Source: an uncultured Flavobacterium sp. (GTDB taxonomy: Bacteria > Bacteroidota > Bacteroidia > Flavobacteriales > Flavobacteriaceae). Taken from it: DNA of 64,000 bases. Shown piece after piece: positions 36,987-46,596 of this stretch; within the stretch, counting starts at the first letter, position 1, and each line of letters begins with the position of its first letter. The stretch lies in NCBI RefSeq assembly GCF_963422545.1, contig NZ_OY730258.1:1-64000 (forward strand), read 5' to 3'. Below the pieces are notes generated by a model that saw only the letters and a program-made list of their open reading frames with translations, was not told the origin of the DNA and ran no database searches. Position numbers and translations under genes: made by a program.

Positions 36987-37988
36987 ATGACAAAGAGAAA
37001 TTTATTTTATTGTTTAGCAGCGGTATGCTTGCTTGGACAATCAGTTTTCAGCCAAACCAGCAAAGATGAGACAACACTTGGGCTTCCGGGCGACAATCTT
37101 GATTTATATGCGGTTTTAGATCTTTTTCAAAAATCAAAAACTATTGAAGATTTTGAAAAATCATTAAATGAAAAAAAATCAGAGGTAAACAATCTTGATT
37201 TAGATTTGGACAAAAAAGTTGATTTTATCAAAGTTGTCTCAAAAAAAGTGGATCCATCTTTTACTTTTATACTTCAAGTCGCGGTCAGTAAGACTGAAAC
37301 ACAAGATGTAGCGGTTATTTTAGTAGATAAAGATAAAAACGGAAAGGTAAGCCTGCAAATTGTTGGGGATGAAGATTTGTACGGTAAAAATTACGTTATT
37401 GAACCTAAATCAACTGCGGCAGTAACAGCTAATCCGGCTTATACAGGATCAGACCCTGTTGCAAAAAGCGTTCCGGCATCTTCTGCGGTGGTTGTAGAAC
37501 AAACACCAATTATAGAATACATCTATTCTCCGGTTTATGTACCGTATGTTCCTCCATATTATTATGGATATTATCCACCTTATTATGTGCCTTTTGCTGT
37601 TATCTCATTAACAATTTATCACCATCACCATTATCACATCCACCATGGTTATCACGGAGGGCATTACGGAGGACGTAATACCGTAATTATACATAACAAA
37701 AATGTGTATAATAATTATAATATTAATAGAAGCCGTTCAAATACTGTCATTACAAACAGGGATAGTGGCAAGTATAATACCAGAAAAAATTCAAATAATA
37801 AACCAGCAGCGCGTGCTTCAGAAAGAAAAACAAACAAAACTCCGAAGGATGCAGCTTCAACAACACGCAAAACTAATGACGCATCAAACAGACCAGCAAG
37901 AAATACTAGTCAGTTAAAAACTAAAGCTTCATCAGTAAAAACAACAGCTCAGGGTGTTACAAAAAGACCTGTCCGCACCAGATCTTAA
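36987..37988 (+). CDS. Secreted protein with Tyr/Pro-rich and His-rich low-complexity tail, unknown function
   Basis: A 333-residue protein with a signal peptide (FYCLAAVCLLGQSVFSQ). Residues ~30-130 form a compact domain (LDLYAVLDLFQKSKTIEDFEKSL; KKVDFIKVVSKKVDPSFTFILQV). A Tyr/Pro-rich, mostly hydrophobic segment then follows (YSPVYVPYVPPYYYGYYPPYY), a His cluster (YHHHHYHIHHGYHGGHYGG) and a basic Lys/Arg/Asn/Thr-rich tail. No known enzyme motif. The His cluster suggests metal binding. A strong terminator follows 56 bp later, and its own promoter must lie in the 440 bp upstream, so it is a single-gene unit. Confidence 0.75.
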   Translation: MTKRNLFYCLAAVCLLGQSVFSQTSKDETTLGLPGDNLDLYAVLDLFQKSKTIEDFEKSLNEKKSEVNNLDLDLDKKVDFIKVVSKKVDPSFTFILQVAVSKTETQDVAVILVDKDKNGKVSLQIVGDEDLYGKNYVIEPKSTAAVTANPAYTGSDPVAKSVPASSAVVVEQTPIIEYIYSPVYVPYVPPYYYGYYPPYYVPFAVISLTIYHHHHYHIHHGYHGGHYGGRNTVIIHNKNVYNNYNINRSRSNTVITNRDSGKYNTRKNSNNKPAARASERKTNKTPKDAASTTRKTNDASNRPARNTSQLKTKASSVKTTAQGVTKRPVRTRS

Positions 37989-38044
37989 TTATTATTTTAA
38001 GCCAAATAATCGGCTATAAATTAGTTCTTTTTCAATACATTAAA

Positions 38045-38074
38045 AAACTGGGCAAATATGCCCAGTTTTTTTAT
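38045..38074 (+). terminator. Intrinsic terminator of the His-rich protein gene
   Basis: AAACTGGGC and GCCCAGTTT form a perfect 9-bp stem around a six-base loop, followed by a T-rich tail. Confidence 0.9.
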
Positions 38075-38518
38075 TTTCTTAAAGAAGGTTCAAACTACTC
38101 ATTATTCTTCAAAATAACACAAAAACAACTTTCTACTGATTACCAACTAATTAACACATAAAAAACATTTAAATTAATAAATAAATTCTTATATTTAACT
38201 TGCTCTTTTGTTTAAAATAAGATTCAAAAAAGAACTATTACAATTTTTTCAAAAATTCAAAAAGCATTAAGAGTAATTAGCCAGAGTATCACTCCTATTC
38301 AAAATTATCCCTAAATTTTGATAAGTCTGAAAAAAGTTTTAATTATTTAGAACAGGAATTAATTGGCTGACAACTGCACATTCTTTAATTTCAGAAAAAC
38401 CAGAATTGAGTTAATAAAAAACGAGAAACTTTTCTTTGTACTGTTTTAATTTTTATAATAGTGAAATCAACTTTAAAAAGAAAATATCCAAAAATACCTT
38501 AAACTTAAACCTTGATTT
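38075..38518. other. Intergenic stretch without recognised features
   Basis: Very AT-rich. No credible open frame, hairpin with a T tail, or member of the repeat families in this window was seen. Confidence 0.5.
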
Positions 38519-38924
38519 TTGGTGGTGATTTTAGATACATACACAGAAGAAGAAAAACACCTATATCTCTTAAATAAATATTTGGATAGTAATACTGAAG
38601 AGTTCAAAAAAAAATATAAAAGATAAAAGATGGCAGGATAGTCGACTAAGCTTATTAGAAAGAATACTTTTAAAACTTGGATTAAATAAATATTGCGGGA
38701 TTACAGAATATGAGATAGCTATAACAGAGTATTACAAGCCGTTTTTAAATAATGAATGTTTAATTAACAATGAAAAATTCTATTTAAAAGAAATTTTTAT
38801 TCGCGAGAATTATAAATGCTACATAGCTAGTAACGATAGTACAATTAAAAAAAGAAAAGAACAACTTGAAAAAATGATACTATTATTGTTCCCAAATCAT
38901 ATAAATTATATCTTTTCGTATTAA
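38519..38924 (+). pseudogene. Frameshifted hypothetical gene
   Basis: Two frames joined at an A-tract look like one broken gene. The first (TTG/GTG start at 38519-38522: VVILDTYTEEEKHLYLLNKY) ends with a stop at about 38624; the other continues in a different frame (RWQDSRLSLLERILLKLGLN...EQLEKMILLLFPNHINYIFSY) to a TAA at 38922-38924. The poly-A around 38606-38630 is the likely slip site. Neither half is recognised. It lies just upstream of the efflux operon. Confidence 0.5.
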
Positions 38925-39087
38925 AAACTACGGCAAGACAAGTGGTATCATTGATAAACTTAGAAATCTTGCAAACTTTAAATAGCACTAATAAATTTAC
39001 AAATCAAATAATTCTTAACTTATCTTTTTTTTACATTTGATTTTTCTTATTAATTAAAACATATTAACTTGCTAAAGAATAAAAATA

Positions 39088-39130
39088 TTGACGACAAATT
39101 TGTCAAAATATTTTTTGTCAAAAATTTATC
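39088..39130 (+). promoter_or_regulatory. Candidate operator upstream of the RND efflux operon
   Basis: A perfect 12-bp palindrome GACAAATTTGTC (39093-39104) is followed by two further TTTGTCAAAA half-sites, one at 39099 and one at 39113, about one and a half helical turns apart. Palindromes like this are usual for TetR- or MarR-type efflux repressors, but no such regulator is encoded nearby. Confidence 0.4.
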
Positions 39131-39154
39131 AAACGCCTTAAAATTCTAACATTT

Positions 39155-40309
39155 ATGCTTATGTATGCTTTAAAGCTATCAAGACACCTCCTCGCTCTTT
39201 TCATGTTTCTAACAATTTTCACTTCCTGCAAAAAAGAAGGAAAAAAAGCTATGCCACCTATGCAAGCACCATTTGTAACGGTAAAAACTCAAGACGTCCC
39301 CATTTACAAAGACTTTGCCGGACAGACCTTTGGGGAGTTAGATATTCAATTAATTGCAAGAGTAGATGGTATCTTGACAGGAATTCACTTTAAAGAAGGC
39401 CAAAAAGTTAAAAAAGGACAATTACTATACACAATAGATCCTTTAGAATATGAAACCAAGGTAGAACAAGTACGCGGACAAGTAGCTGCTGCCCAAAGTG
39501 TTTTGGCCAATGCCGATGAAGAACTAAAAAGAATTAGACCGCTTGCAACTATGAATGCTGTGAGCAAACGAGAATTAGATGCCGCAGTAGCCAAAGACAA
39601 AGCTGCAAAATCTAATTATGCAAGTGTTCAGGCGAATTTAAGAAACCAAGAACTAGAACGAAGCTATTGCAACATTATATCTCCAATTGATGGCGTTATC
39701 GGACTTTCGAATGCGAGATTAGGAGATTACATTACAAAAATGGGTAACGCTTCACAATTAAATACAGTTTCAAAACTCGACAAAGTACGCGTACAATTTA
39801 CAGTTAGCGAATCTGATTATCTAAAATATCAAAAGCGTACCAAACAAGGCGAAACAATCACTGATCTACAATTAATATTATCTGATGGAAGCATTCATCC
39901 TGAAAAAGGAACCCTGAACTTTTCAGATACTAAAATAGATCCCACAACAGGAACTGTAACTATTGAAGCACAGTTCCCAAATCCCGACGGGACTTTACGT
40001 TCGGGGCAATTTGGGAAAGTTCGCGTTCTAATTCGCACAGAAAAAAATGCAATCGTAATTCCTCAAAAAGCGGTTACCGAAATTCAGGGGCTTTTTCAGG
40101 TTTCTATAATTGATGATAAAAACACTATAGAAACCCGAATGGTAGAAGTTGGTCAGAAAATAGGTGTCGACTGGATTATTACTAAAGGACTAAAAGCAAA
40201 CGAAAAAGTCGCCATAATTGGTAATCAATTTATTCAGCCCGGATCAGTAGTTGTTCCAATCCCTTATGTGGCGGATAAAAAACAGATTATATCATCAAAA
40301 AACGACTAA
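39155..40309 (+). CDS. RND efflux periplasmic adaptor (membrane fusion protein), lipoprotein
   Basis: A 384-residue AcrA/MexA-type protein. It has a lipobox (FLTIFTSCKKEG), a barrel-sandwich lipoyl half (ARVDGILTGIHFKEGQKVKKGQLLYTIDP), an alpha-hairpin (KVEQVRGQVAAAQSVLANADEELKR...AVSKRELDAAVA), the second lipoyl half (ISPIDGVIGLSNARLGDYITKMG), and a beta-barrel and membrane-proximal domain. It bridges the RND pump and the TolC-like channel encoded next. First gene of the operon; start ATG at 39155 or the second ATG two codons later. Confidence 0.95.
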   Translation: MLMYALKLSRHLLALFMFLTIFTSCKKEGKKAMPPMQAPFVTVKTQDVPIYKDFAGQTFGELDIQLIARVDGILTGIHFKEGQKVKKGQLLYTIDPLEYETKVEQVRGQVAAAQSVLANADEELKRIRPLATMNAVSKRELDAAVAKDKAAKSNYASVQANLRNQELERSYCNIISPIDGVIGLSNARLGDYITKMGNASQLNTVSKLDKVRVQFTVSESDYLKYQKRTKQGETITDLQLILSDGSIHPEKGTLNFSDTKIDPTTGTVTIEAQFPNPDGTLRSGQFGKVRVLIRTEKNAIVIPQKAVTEIQGLFQVSIIDDKNTIETRMVEVGQKIGVDWIITKGLKANEKVAIIGNQFIQPGSVVVPIPYVADKKQIISSKND

Positions 40310-40312
40310 ATA

Positions 40313-43300
40313 ATGGATAATTTTTTTGTAAGAAGACCGATAGTCGCAATTGTACTATCCATATTTATTGTGCTTATCGGAGGGATGTCGATACTATCTA
40401 CCCCAGTGGCACAATATCCAGATATTGCACCTCCTATGGTACAAGTTACTACCAGTTACAGAGGTGCTAATGCCTTAAATGTAGAACAGGCCGTTGCAAC
40501 ACCTATCGAACAAAAGGTAAATGGGGTTGAAAACATGTTATACATGCAATCTACCAATACCGGAGATGGAAGTATGTCCCTTTCTATCACTTTTGATATG
40601 GGAACAGATTTGGATAACGCAACCATGCTTACCCAAAATAGAGTTTCAGAAGCCACAAACAAATTACCAAGTGATGTAAAGACAACGGGGGTTACCACCA
40701 AAAAGTCACTTTCGATGCCCATGTTAATTCTGTCTTTGTACTCTCCCGAGAAAACATTCGACAATAACTTTTTGACCAATTATGCCAACATTAATATAGT
40801 TGATGCGCTGGCACGTATTAAAGGAGTTGGTGAGGTAACCCTTTACGGAGGTAGTAATTATGCAATGCGTATTTGGGTCAAACCCGATATCATGTCTAAA
40901 TATAATCTTACCATTCCTGATATTATCAAATCAATCCAAGAGCAAAATGCCATTGCTCCCGGAGGAAAATTTGGCGCACCACCAGCAAAAGACAATAACG
41001 AGTTTACGTATAATGTAACCCTTAAAGATCGGTTAGTTGATGCCGAAGATTTTGGAAACATTATCCTAAAATCGAACATAAACAACCAGCAAGTGCGACT
41101 AAAAGATGTTGCAACAGTTTCGTTAGGAACAGAAAGTTATGCTTCAGTAGCCAAATTAAATGGAAGTCCGGCAGGAACCATCGGAATTAAACAAATGCCG
41201 GGTTCCAATGCTTTAGAAGTTGCTGCTAATGTCAAAAAAACCATCGAACAATTAAGCAAACGTTTCCCTCAGGATTTAAAATACAAAGTTTCTTTAGATA
41301 CAACCTTGGCCATTTCTGAAGGTATCAATGAAATTATACATACATTACTTGAAGCGATAATTCTTGTAATCATAGTAGTATTTCTCTTTCTGCAAAACTG
41401 GAGAGCAACCTTGATTCCTTTATTAACAGTACCAGTTTCTTTAATTGGAGTCTTTATGCTTTTTCCTGTTTTAGGATTTTCTGTAAACGTGCTTTCACTT
41501 TTAGGATTAGTACTCGCCATTGGAATCGTCGTCGATGATGCCATTGTGGTTGTCGAGGCCGTGATGCATCATATTGAACATGGAATGAGCCCTCGGGAAG
41601 CAACTAATCAGGCTATGAAAGAAGTTTCCGGTCCCGTAATTGCCATTGCCATTGTACTTACTGCTGTTTTTATCCCAGTAGCTTTAACCCCTGGAATAAC
41701 AGGACGTTTGTATCAACAATTTGCCATTACAATTGCTATCTCGGTAATATTTTCTGCTTTGAGTGCTTTGACTTTAAGTCCTGCTTTATGTGCTATTTTA
41801 TTAAAACCTCACCAGGAATCAAAAGGGCTATTAGGTCGATTTTTTAAAGGTTTCAATGACAAGTTCGATGCTTTTACCAATAGATATACTGGTTTTTCAG
41901 GTTATTTAATCAAAAAAATGTCCCGAAGTTTTATTTTCATAGGACTTCTGATTGGAGCTATTATTTTCTTGGGAGGAAAAATTCCAGGCGGCTTTGTTCC
42001 TGAAGAAGATCAGGGATATATGTTTGTGAATGTTGAACTTCCTGGTGCTTCTTCACTAGAAAGGACTAATAAAGTGATTGCGAAAGTAGAAAACATCTTG
42101 TCCAAAAATGATGGAATTGAATCTTATACATCCGTTGCCGGATTTAGTTTAATCAAGAACTCTGTAGCTACTAACAATGGTTTTTTCTTTGTCTCATTAA
42201 AAGAATGGAAAGAACGCAAGCAGGATGTTTTTAAAATCCTAAAAGAGGTAAATGGAAAAGTTGTTTTCGGAATTCCTGAAGCTTCAGTTTTTGCCTTTGG
42301 TCCGCCCCCAATATCGGGAATAGGAAATGCTGCCGGATTCACAATGATGCTTCAGGATAAAGAAGGAAAAAATCCACAATATCTTTTTGAGAATTCACAG
42401 CGATTTATGGCTGAAGCCAAAAAACGTCCGGAAATTGGTACCATTAGAACTACTTTTAACCCCAATGTCCCACAGATTAGATTAGACATTGACCGTGAAA
42501 AAGTAAGTGAACTCAATCTTTCTTTATCAGATGTAAATCTGGCAATCAGTGCAAGTTTAGGAGGGCAATACGTTAATGAGTTCAATAAATTTGGACGACA
42601 ATACATCGTTTTACTTCAGGCTGCGCCAAATTATACTGTCAACCCTGATGACATCAATAAGATCTTTGTACGTAGTAAAGACAATAAGATGATTCCGATA
42701 TCGAGTATCGCCACTATCCGACAAGAAAGCGGTCCTGAATTCACTACACGATTCAACTTGTATCGAGCGGCAGAAATTGGAGGAACTCCAGCACCGGGAT
42801 TTACCTCTGCTGAAGCCATGAAAGCGTTAGAAGAAACAGCCGACAAAGTATTGCCTGCGGGAATGGGATACGAATGGTCTAATATGAGTTATCAGGAAAA
42901 ACAAGCAGAAGGAAAAGGAAATACCGTATTTATTATGGCCTTGCTTTTTGTATTTTTAATTCTAGCAGCCCAATACGAAAGTTGGAAACTGCCATTTAGT
43001 GTACTGTTGGGAACACCATTTGCTGTTTTTGGTGCCTTTTTAGGGTTGTATCTCTGTCGATTGTTTAGTCCTGATTATGTTAACAATGTCTTTGCGCAGA
43101 TTGGACTGGTAATGCTTATTGGTCTGGCTGCCAAAAATGCCATTTTAATTGTAGAATTTGCCAAAGAAGAATATGAAAAAGGAATGTCTGCAAAAGAAGC
43201 TGCCTTATATGCAGCAAAATTACGTTTCCGTCCAATTCTAATGACCGCCTTTGCTTTTATTCTGGGAGTTACCCCTTTGCTTACAGCAACCGGAGCCGGA

Positions 43301-43459
43301 GCTCAAGCCAGAAAAGTTATGGGAATGACCGTTTTTAGCGGTATGCTCATTGCCACAATTTTAGGGGTTTGTCTGATCCCGGTACTATTTGTATTTATTG
43401 AAAGTTTTGGTAAAAAAAAGTCAAAGGAAACTCAAGAAACTAAAAAGGAAAAAGAATGA
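40313..43459 (+). CDS. RND multidrug efflux pump, inner-membrane subunit (AcrB/HAE-1 type)
   Basis: A 1048-residue transporter with the full 12-helix, two-loop layout. It opens MDNFFVRRPIVAIVLSIFIV. The proton relay pair Asp-Asp is in LAIGIVVDDAIVVVEAVMHH (helix 4), and the helix 10 Lys is in GLAAKNAILIVEFAK. Substrate-domain motifs (GPPPISGIGNAAGF; FNPNVPQIRLDIDREK) are typical of HAE-1 pumps, which expel hydrophobic or amphiphilic drugs. It is 3 bp after the adaptor gene and overlaps the next gene by 4 bp. Confidence 0.97.
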   Translation: MDNFFVRRPIVAIVLSIFIVLIGGMSILSTPVAQYPDIAPPMVQVTTSYRGANALNVEQAVATPIEQKVNGVENMLYMQSTNTGDGSMSLSITFDMGTDLDNATMLTQNRVSEATNKLPSDVKTTGVTTKKSLSMPMLILSLYSPEKTFDNNFLTNYANINIVDALARIKGVGEVTLYGGSNYAMRIWVKPDIMSKYNLTIPDIIKSIQEQNAIAPGGKFGAPPAKDNNEFTYNVTLKDRLVDAEDFGNIILKSNINNQQVRLKDVATVSLGTESYASVAKLNGSPAGTIGIKQMPGSNALEVAANVKKTIEQLSKRFPQDLKYKVSLDTTLAISEGINEIIHTLLEAIILVIIVVFLFLQNWRATLIPLLTVPVSLIGVFMLFPVLGFSVNVLSLLGLVLAIGIVVDDAIVVVEAVMHHIEHGMSPREATNQAMKEVSGPVIAIAIVLTAVFIPVALTPGITGRLYQQFAITIAISVIFSALSALTLSPALCAILLKPHQESKGLLGRFFKGFNDKFDAFTNRYTGFSGYLIKKMSRSFIFIGLLIGAIIFLGGKIPGGFVPEEDQGYMFVNVELPGASSLERTNKVIAKVENILSKNDGIESYTSVAGFSLIKNSVATNNGFFFVSLKEWKERKQDVFKILKEVNGKVVFGIPEASVFAFGPPPISGIGNAAGFTMMLQDKEGKNPQYLFENSQRFMAEAKKRPEIGTIRTTFNPNVPQIRLDIDREKVSELNLSLSDVNLAISASLGGQYVNEFNKFGRQYIVLLQAAPNYTVNPDDINKIFVRSKDNKMIPISSIATIRQESGPEFTTRFNLYRAAEIGGTPAPGFTSAEAMKALEETADKVLPAGMGYEWSNMSYQEKQAEGKGNTVFIMALLFVFLILAAQYESWKLPFSVLLGTPFAVFGAFLGLYLCRLFSPDYVNNVFAQIGLVMLIGLAAKNAILIVEFAKEEYEKGMSAKEAALYAAKLRFRPILMTAFAFILGVTPLLTATGAGAQARKVMGMTVFSGMLIATILGVCLIPVLFVFIESFGKKKSKETQETKKEKE

Positions 43460-44820
43460 AAAATCTAAAACTTATACTAGCATTACTTTTGATAGCTATT
43501 TTTCCCTATGGATGCATGGTTGGACCTAAATATGTTCAGCCGGAACAACCTAAAGCGGAAAGCTTCTTAAATGGCGATCATAGTACTGATACAACAAATA
43601 CGGTACGAACCATAAAATGGTCAACAATATTTAATGATCCTGTTTTAATTGGATTAATCGATAAAGGACTTCAGAACAACTTTGATCTAAAAATTGCTGT
43701 CGCACGTCTGGAACAAGCTAAAGCCAATCTGGGAATTGCCAAAGCCGATTTATATCCTTCTTTTCAGTACTCAGGACAAGTAAATAGTGCCGAAACCTTC
43801 ATGCAACCTAGTTCTGCTTTTGCAAATATGTCCTGGGAGTTGGATTTTTGGGGGAAATATCGTCATCAGAATAAAGCACTTCAAAATGATCTTTTAGCAA
43901 CTGATGAAGCTCGAAAAGTGGTGCTTTCGGACATAGTTAGCAATATTGCTATTTCGTATTTTCAATTGCGCGATTTTGACAATCAGTTAGAGATCACCAT
44001 TCATACATTAGAAACAAGACAAAAAGCCTACGATATCATAAACGAGCGTTTTAAAAGTGGCTATGTTGCCGAATTGGATAAAGTTCAAATAGAACAGCAA
44101 GTGGCAATTGCCCAGGCCAATATTCCGGCTATTAAAAGACAAATTACGGCACTTGAAAATTCGATTTCTATTTTAATCGGGAAAGTTCCGGGACCCATTG
44201 AGAGAGGAAAAACAAATAATGAATTACTGGTTACATCAACTTTCCCAATATCAGTTCCATCAGCTTTGCTTGAAAACAGACCTGACGTAAAAGCCACTGA
44301 ACTTTTGTACCGATCTGCAAATGAAAAAATTGGAGTTGCCCAAGCCATGAGATATCCTTCCTTTAATATTGCAGCATTTGCTGGTTTTACAAGTGTTTTG
44401 GTTGCAGATTTATTTAATGATGCTTCTTACACTCAAAATATTGGTGCCGGAGTTACGGGACCAATTTTCAACTTCGGAAAAAACAAACGCCGCGTCGAAG
44501 TAAACCGTCAAATCGCCGAAGAACGCAAACTAAACTTTCAAAAAACCTATTTAATTGCTATTTCAGAAGTAGAAAACTCTCTTCAAAATGTTGCGATGTA
44601 TAAAGAAGAATGGACGGCAAGAAATAAACAAGTTGTAGCTGCCCAAACAAACTACGATTTATCAAACGCCAGATATTATAACGGTTATGTTTCGTATTTA
44701 GAAGTTCTGGATGCTCAAAGATCATTATTTGAAGCACAACTTAGTCTTTCTCAATTAACACAAAAACAATTAACCTCAATGATCCAGTTGTACAAAGCAC
44801 TTGGTGGAGGATGGAATTGA
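43456..44820 (+). CDS. TolC-like outer-membrane efflux channel (NodT family), lipoprotein
   Basis: A 454-residue outer-membrane factor. The lipobox is FPYGCMVGPKYVQP, followed by the typical VGP.Y..P motif of the NodT/OprM group. Two OEP repeats are visible (NNFDLKIAVARLEQAKANLGIAKADLYPSF and ENRPDVKATELLYRSANEKIGVAQAMRYPSFN). Its ATG overlaps the stop of the pump gene (ATGA), so translation is coupled. It completes a tripartite pump. Confidence 0.95.
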   Translation: MKNLKLILALLLIAIFPYGCMVGPKYVQPEQPKAESFLNGDHSTDTTNTVRTIKWSTIFNDPVLIGLIDKGLQNNFDLKIAVARLEQAKANLGIAKADLYPSFQYSGQVNSAETFMQPSSAFANMSWELDFWGKYRHQNKALQNDLLATDEARKVVLSDIVSNIAISYFQLRDFDNQLEITIHTLETRQKAYDIINERFKSGYVAELDKVQIEQQVAIAQANIPAIKRQITALENSISILIGKVPGPIERGKTNNELLVTSTFPISVPSALLENRPDVKATELLYRSANEKIGVAQAMRYPSFNIAAFAGFTSVLVADLFNDASYTQNIGAGVTGPIFNFGKNKRRVEVNRQIAEERKLNFQKTYLIAISEVENSLQNVAMYKEEWTARNKQVVAAQTNYDLSNARYYNGYVSYLEVLDAQRSLFEAQLSLSQLTQKQLTSMIQLYKALGGGWN

Positions 44821-44886
44821 TGAATAAATAAAGTATATATAGTAACACATCAAGTAATTCTTAAATCAACTTATATTATTTAATTC

Positions 44887-44920
44887 AAAAAAAGGCACTT
44901 TAAAAAAAGTGCTTTTTTTG
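44887..44920 (+). terminator. Intrinsic terminator of the efflux operon
   Basis: AAAAAAAGGCACTTT pairs with AAAGTGCTTTTTTT around a short A-rich loop, ending in a seven-T run, 70 bp after the last stop. Confidence 0.85.
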
Positions 44921-45009
44921 TACCTCAGTTGTTTCATCTTATTTTAAATTGTAAAAAGCAAGCCCGCTATTAGTCGCACTTTTGGTCAATAATATACTTT
45001 GGAGTTACC

Positions 45010-45155
45010 TCCAATTTTGCCACAAAAAGTTAAGACGGTTTTATAGATATTTCACCGGTCTAAGTTTTGTGGCAGAATCGTGGCACGAGACTTTTTGAAC
45101 AATTAATGAACCGGCAAAATGATAACCTAAGAAGTTTAGGTTCGAATATATTAAA
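45010..45155. repeat. Palindromic dispersed repeat P, copy 2
   Basis: The left arm TTTTGCCACAAAA...TTAAGACGGT pairs with the right arm ACCGGTCTAAGTTTTGTGGCA; the outer 12 bases of the arms are nearly perfect. It ends in AATCGTGGCACGAGA and, 45 bp later, AGGTTCGAATATAT, exactly as in copy 1 (20391-20538). Confidence 0.6.
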
Positions 45156-45306
45156 ACGCTGTTTATTTAGCTATTTCTCTCGGTAACAGGTTCGTGTCCT
45201 CTTACATCTCTATGATATTTACTAATTTTTAATATTTATAAAATAAAACTTACTAAACAATTAAAAAAAACTATTTCATCTCGAAATATGTTTTCCATTT
45301 TAAAAT

Positions 45307-45328
45307 TTTGGTGTAAATTTACACCAAA
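45307..45328 (+). promoter_or_regulatory. Operator palindrome of the toxin-antitoxin pair
   Basis: TTTGGTGTAAA and TTTACACCAAA form a perfect 22-bp inverted repeat, ending 16 bp before the antitoxin ATG. Ribbon-helix-helix antitoxins bind such sites as dimers of dimers and repress their own operon. Confidence 0.8.
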
Positions 45329-45344
45329 TCAAAACTTTATTATT

Positions 45345-45590
45345 ATGACACGTCAAAGTATATCATTAACTGCTCCTAATGAAGAGTGGCTAAAAAATCA
45401 GGTTAACACAGAAGAGTTTAGTAGTAAAAGTGAAGCAATTAACTATTTGATCAAACAAGCTCGTTCACAAGAGGAATACTATGAATTTGTGAGAGCTAAA
45501 ATAGATAAGGGAGAAAAAAGTGGTTTTGCAAAAAAACAAACTAGAGAAGAAATGTTAGCCGAATTTAAAAAAGATTTGCCTAATGTATAG
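45345..45590 (+). CDS. ParD-type antitoxin (ribbon-helix-helix)
   Basis: An 81-residue protein from the ATG at 45345 (MTRQSISLTAPNEEWLKNQV). The longer frame from 45288 runs through the operator and is rejected. The N-terminal strand RQSISLT followed by EEFSSKSEAINYLIKQAR is the RHH dimer fold; the C-terminal tail (EMLAEFKKDL) should wrap the toxin. The stop overlaps the toxin start by 8 bp. Confidence 0.85.
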   Translation: MTRQSISLTAPNEEWLKNQVNTEEFSSKSEAINYLIKQARSQEEYYEFVRAKIDKGEKSGFAKKQTREEMLAEFKKDLPNV

Positions 45591-45861
45591 CTATTATTTA
45601 AGTAGCGAAGCCAAAGAAGATTTAAGAAGAATTTATTATTATGGTGTTAGTAAGTTTGGCATTGATCAAGCTGATAACTATTTTAATATGTTTTATGATT
45701 GTTTTGATAAAATAGAAGGAAATCCTTTTTTATTTCCTTCTGCCAACCACATTAAAAGAGGATATCGTTATTGTGTTTGTGGTGTTGACACTATTTACTA
45801 CCAAATCAATGGAGATAAACGGGTAGAGATTATTACCATTATTGGAAGGCAAGACTTTTAG
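45583..45861 (+). CDS. ParE/RelE-type toxin
   Basis: A 92-residue protein of the RelE/ParE fold: YYLSSEAKEDLRRIYYYGVSKFG at the start, then HIKRGYRYCVCGVDTIYYQI and RVEIITIIGRQDF at the end. ParE toxins act on DNA gyrase and RelE toxins cut mRNA on ribosomes; the pairing with a ParD-like antitoxin favours ParE. It overlaps the antitoxin gene. Confidence 0.85.
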   Translation: MYSYYLSSEAKEDLRRIYYYGVSKFGIDQADNYFNMFYDCFDKIEGNPFLFPSANHIKRGYRYCVCGVDTIYYQINGDKRVEIITIIGRQDF

Positions 45862-46596
45862 AGCAGTTCCACTTAGTTTTTTGCAGCGAAAATAATTTAT
45901 TATAGTCTATACCAAAGCTAAAAAATCATTTTTTTTAATTACAGATCTATCTCAAATTTCTTAAGATAACCCGACTGGTGAGGATACCCTTTTGCCATAG
46001 AAAGTTAAGCCGGTCTATTTAATATTAATATACTTGAACGTACCAATTGTGCTTTTAAATCATTTAAGGAGGTAAGTAACAAATTAGCATTAATTTTATT
46101 AAATACATGCCTACTGAAAACTATTTATTTTAGTATTTTTTCTAGTTAGTGCATTCAAGTATATAATTGTCTTAAAATTTAGGTATATATTAATTATCAC
46201 CATAAAATCATACCTGTATCAAATAATTACAACTATCTAATTTTTAACACATTACATAACGATCCGTATGGATAATATTATTATATTTGGCTTATTTTTT
46301 TTTGAAAATTAAAAATTAAGATACCTAAACTTAGGATATAGTTCTGTTTTGGCAGAAGCAACATTGTCCTTCCAATCTATTATTATAAAATTTACAGATG
46401 TAAATTCAGCCTGTTATCTTCCGATCTTACTCCCTCCTTTTATGCCTATTATCAACCGAAATATATCATACATTTTATGATAAATCTATTGAAACAAGCA
46501 TAGATAAAACAAATACTTAGTTCTATAAATCATGTTTTGTCTCCGCACTTATAACTTTTTTGAGGATTGTTTAATCACTATTTAAATAAATACATT
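45862..46596. other. Intergenic region upstream of the NRPS-like gene; one half-copy of repeat P
   Basis: At 45981-46014 the left arm of repeat P (GAGGATACCCTTTTGCCA...GTTAAGCCGGT) is present without the right arm. The remaining ~550 bp are AT-rich with no credible open frame. A promoter for the 46597 gene must lie here but no clear TAnnTTTG box was singled out. Confidence 0.5.
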
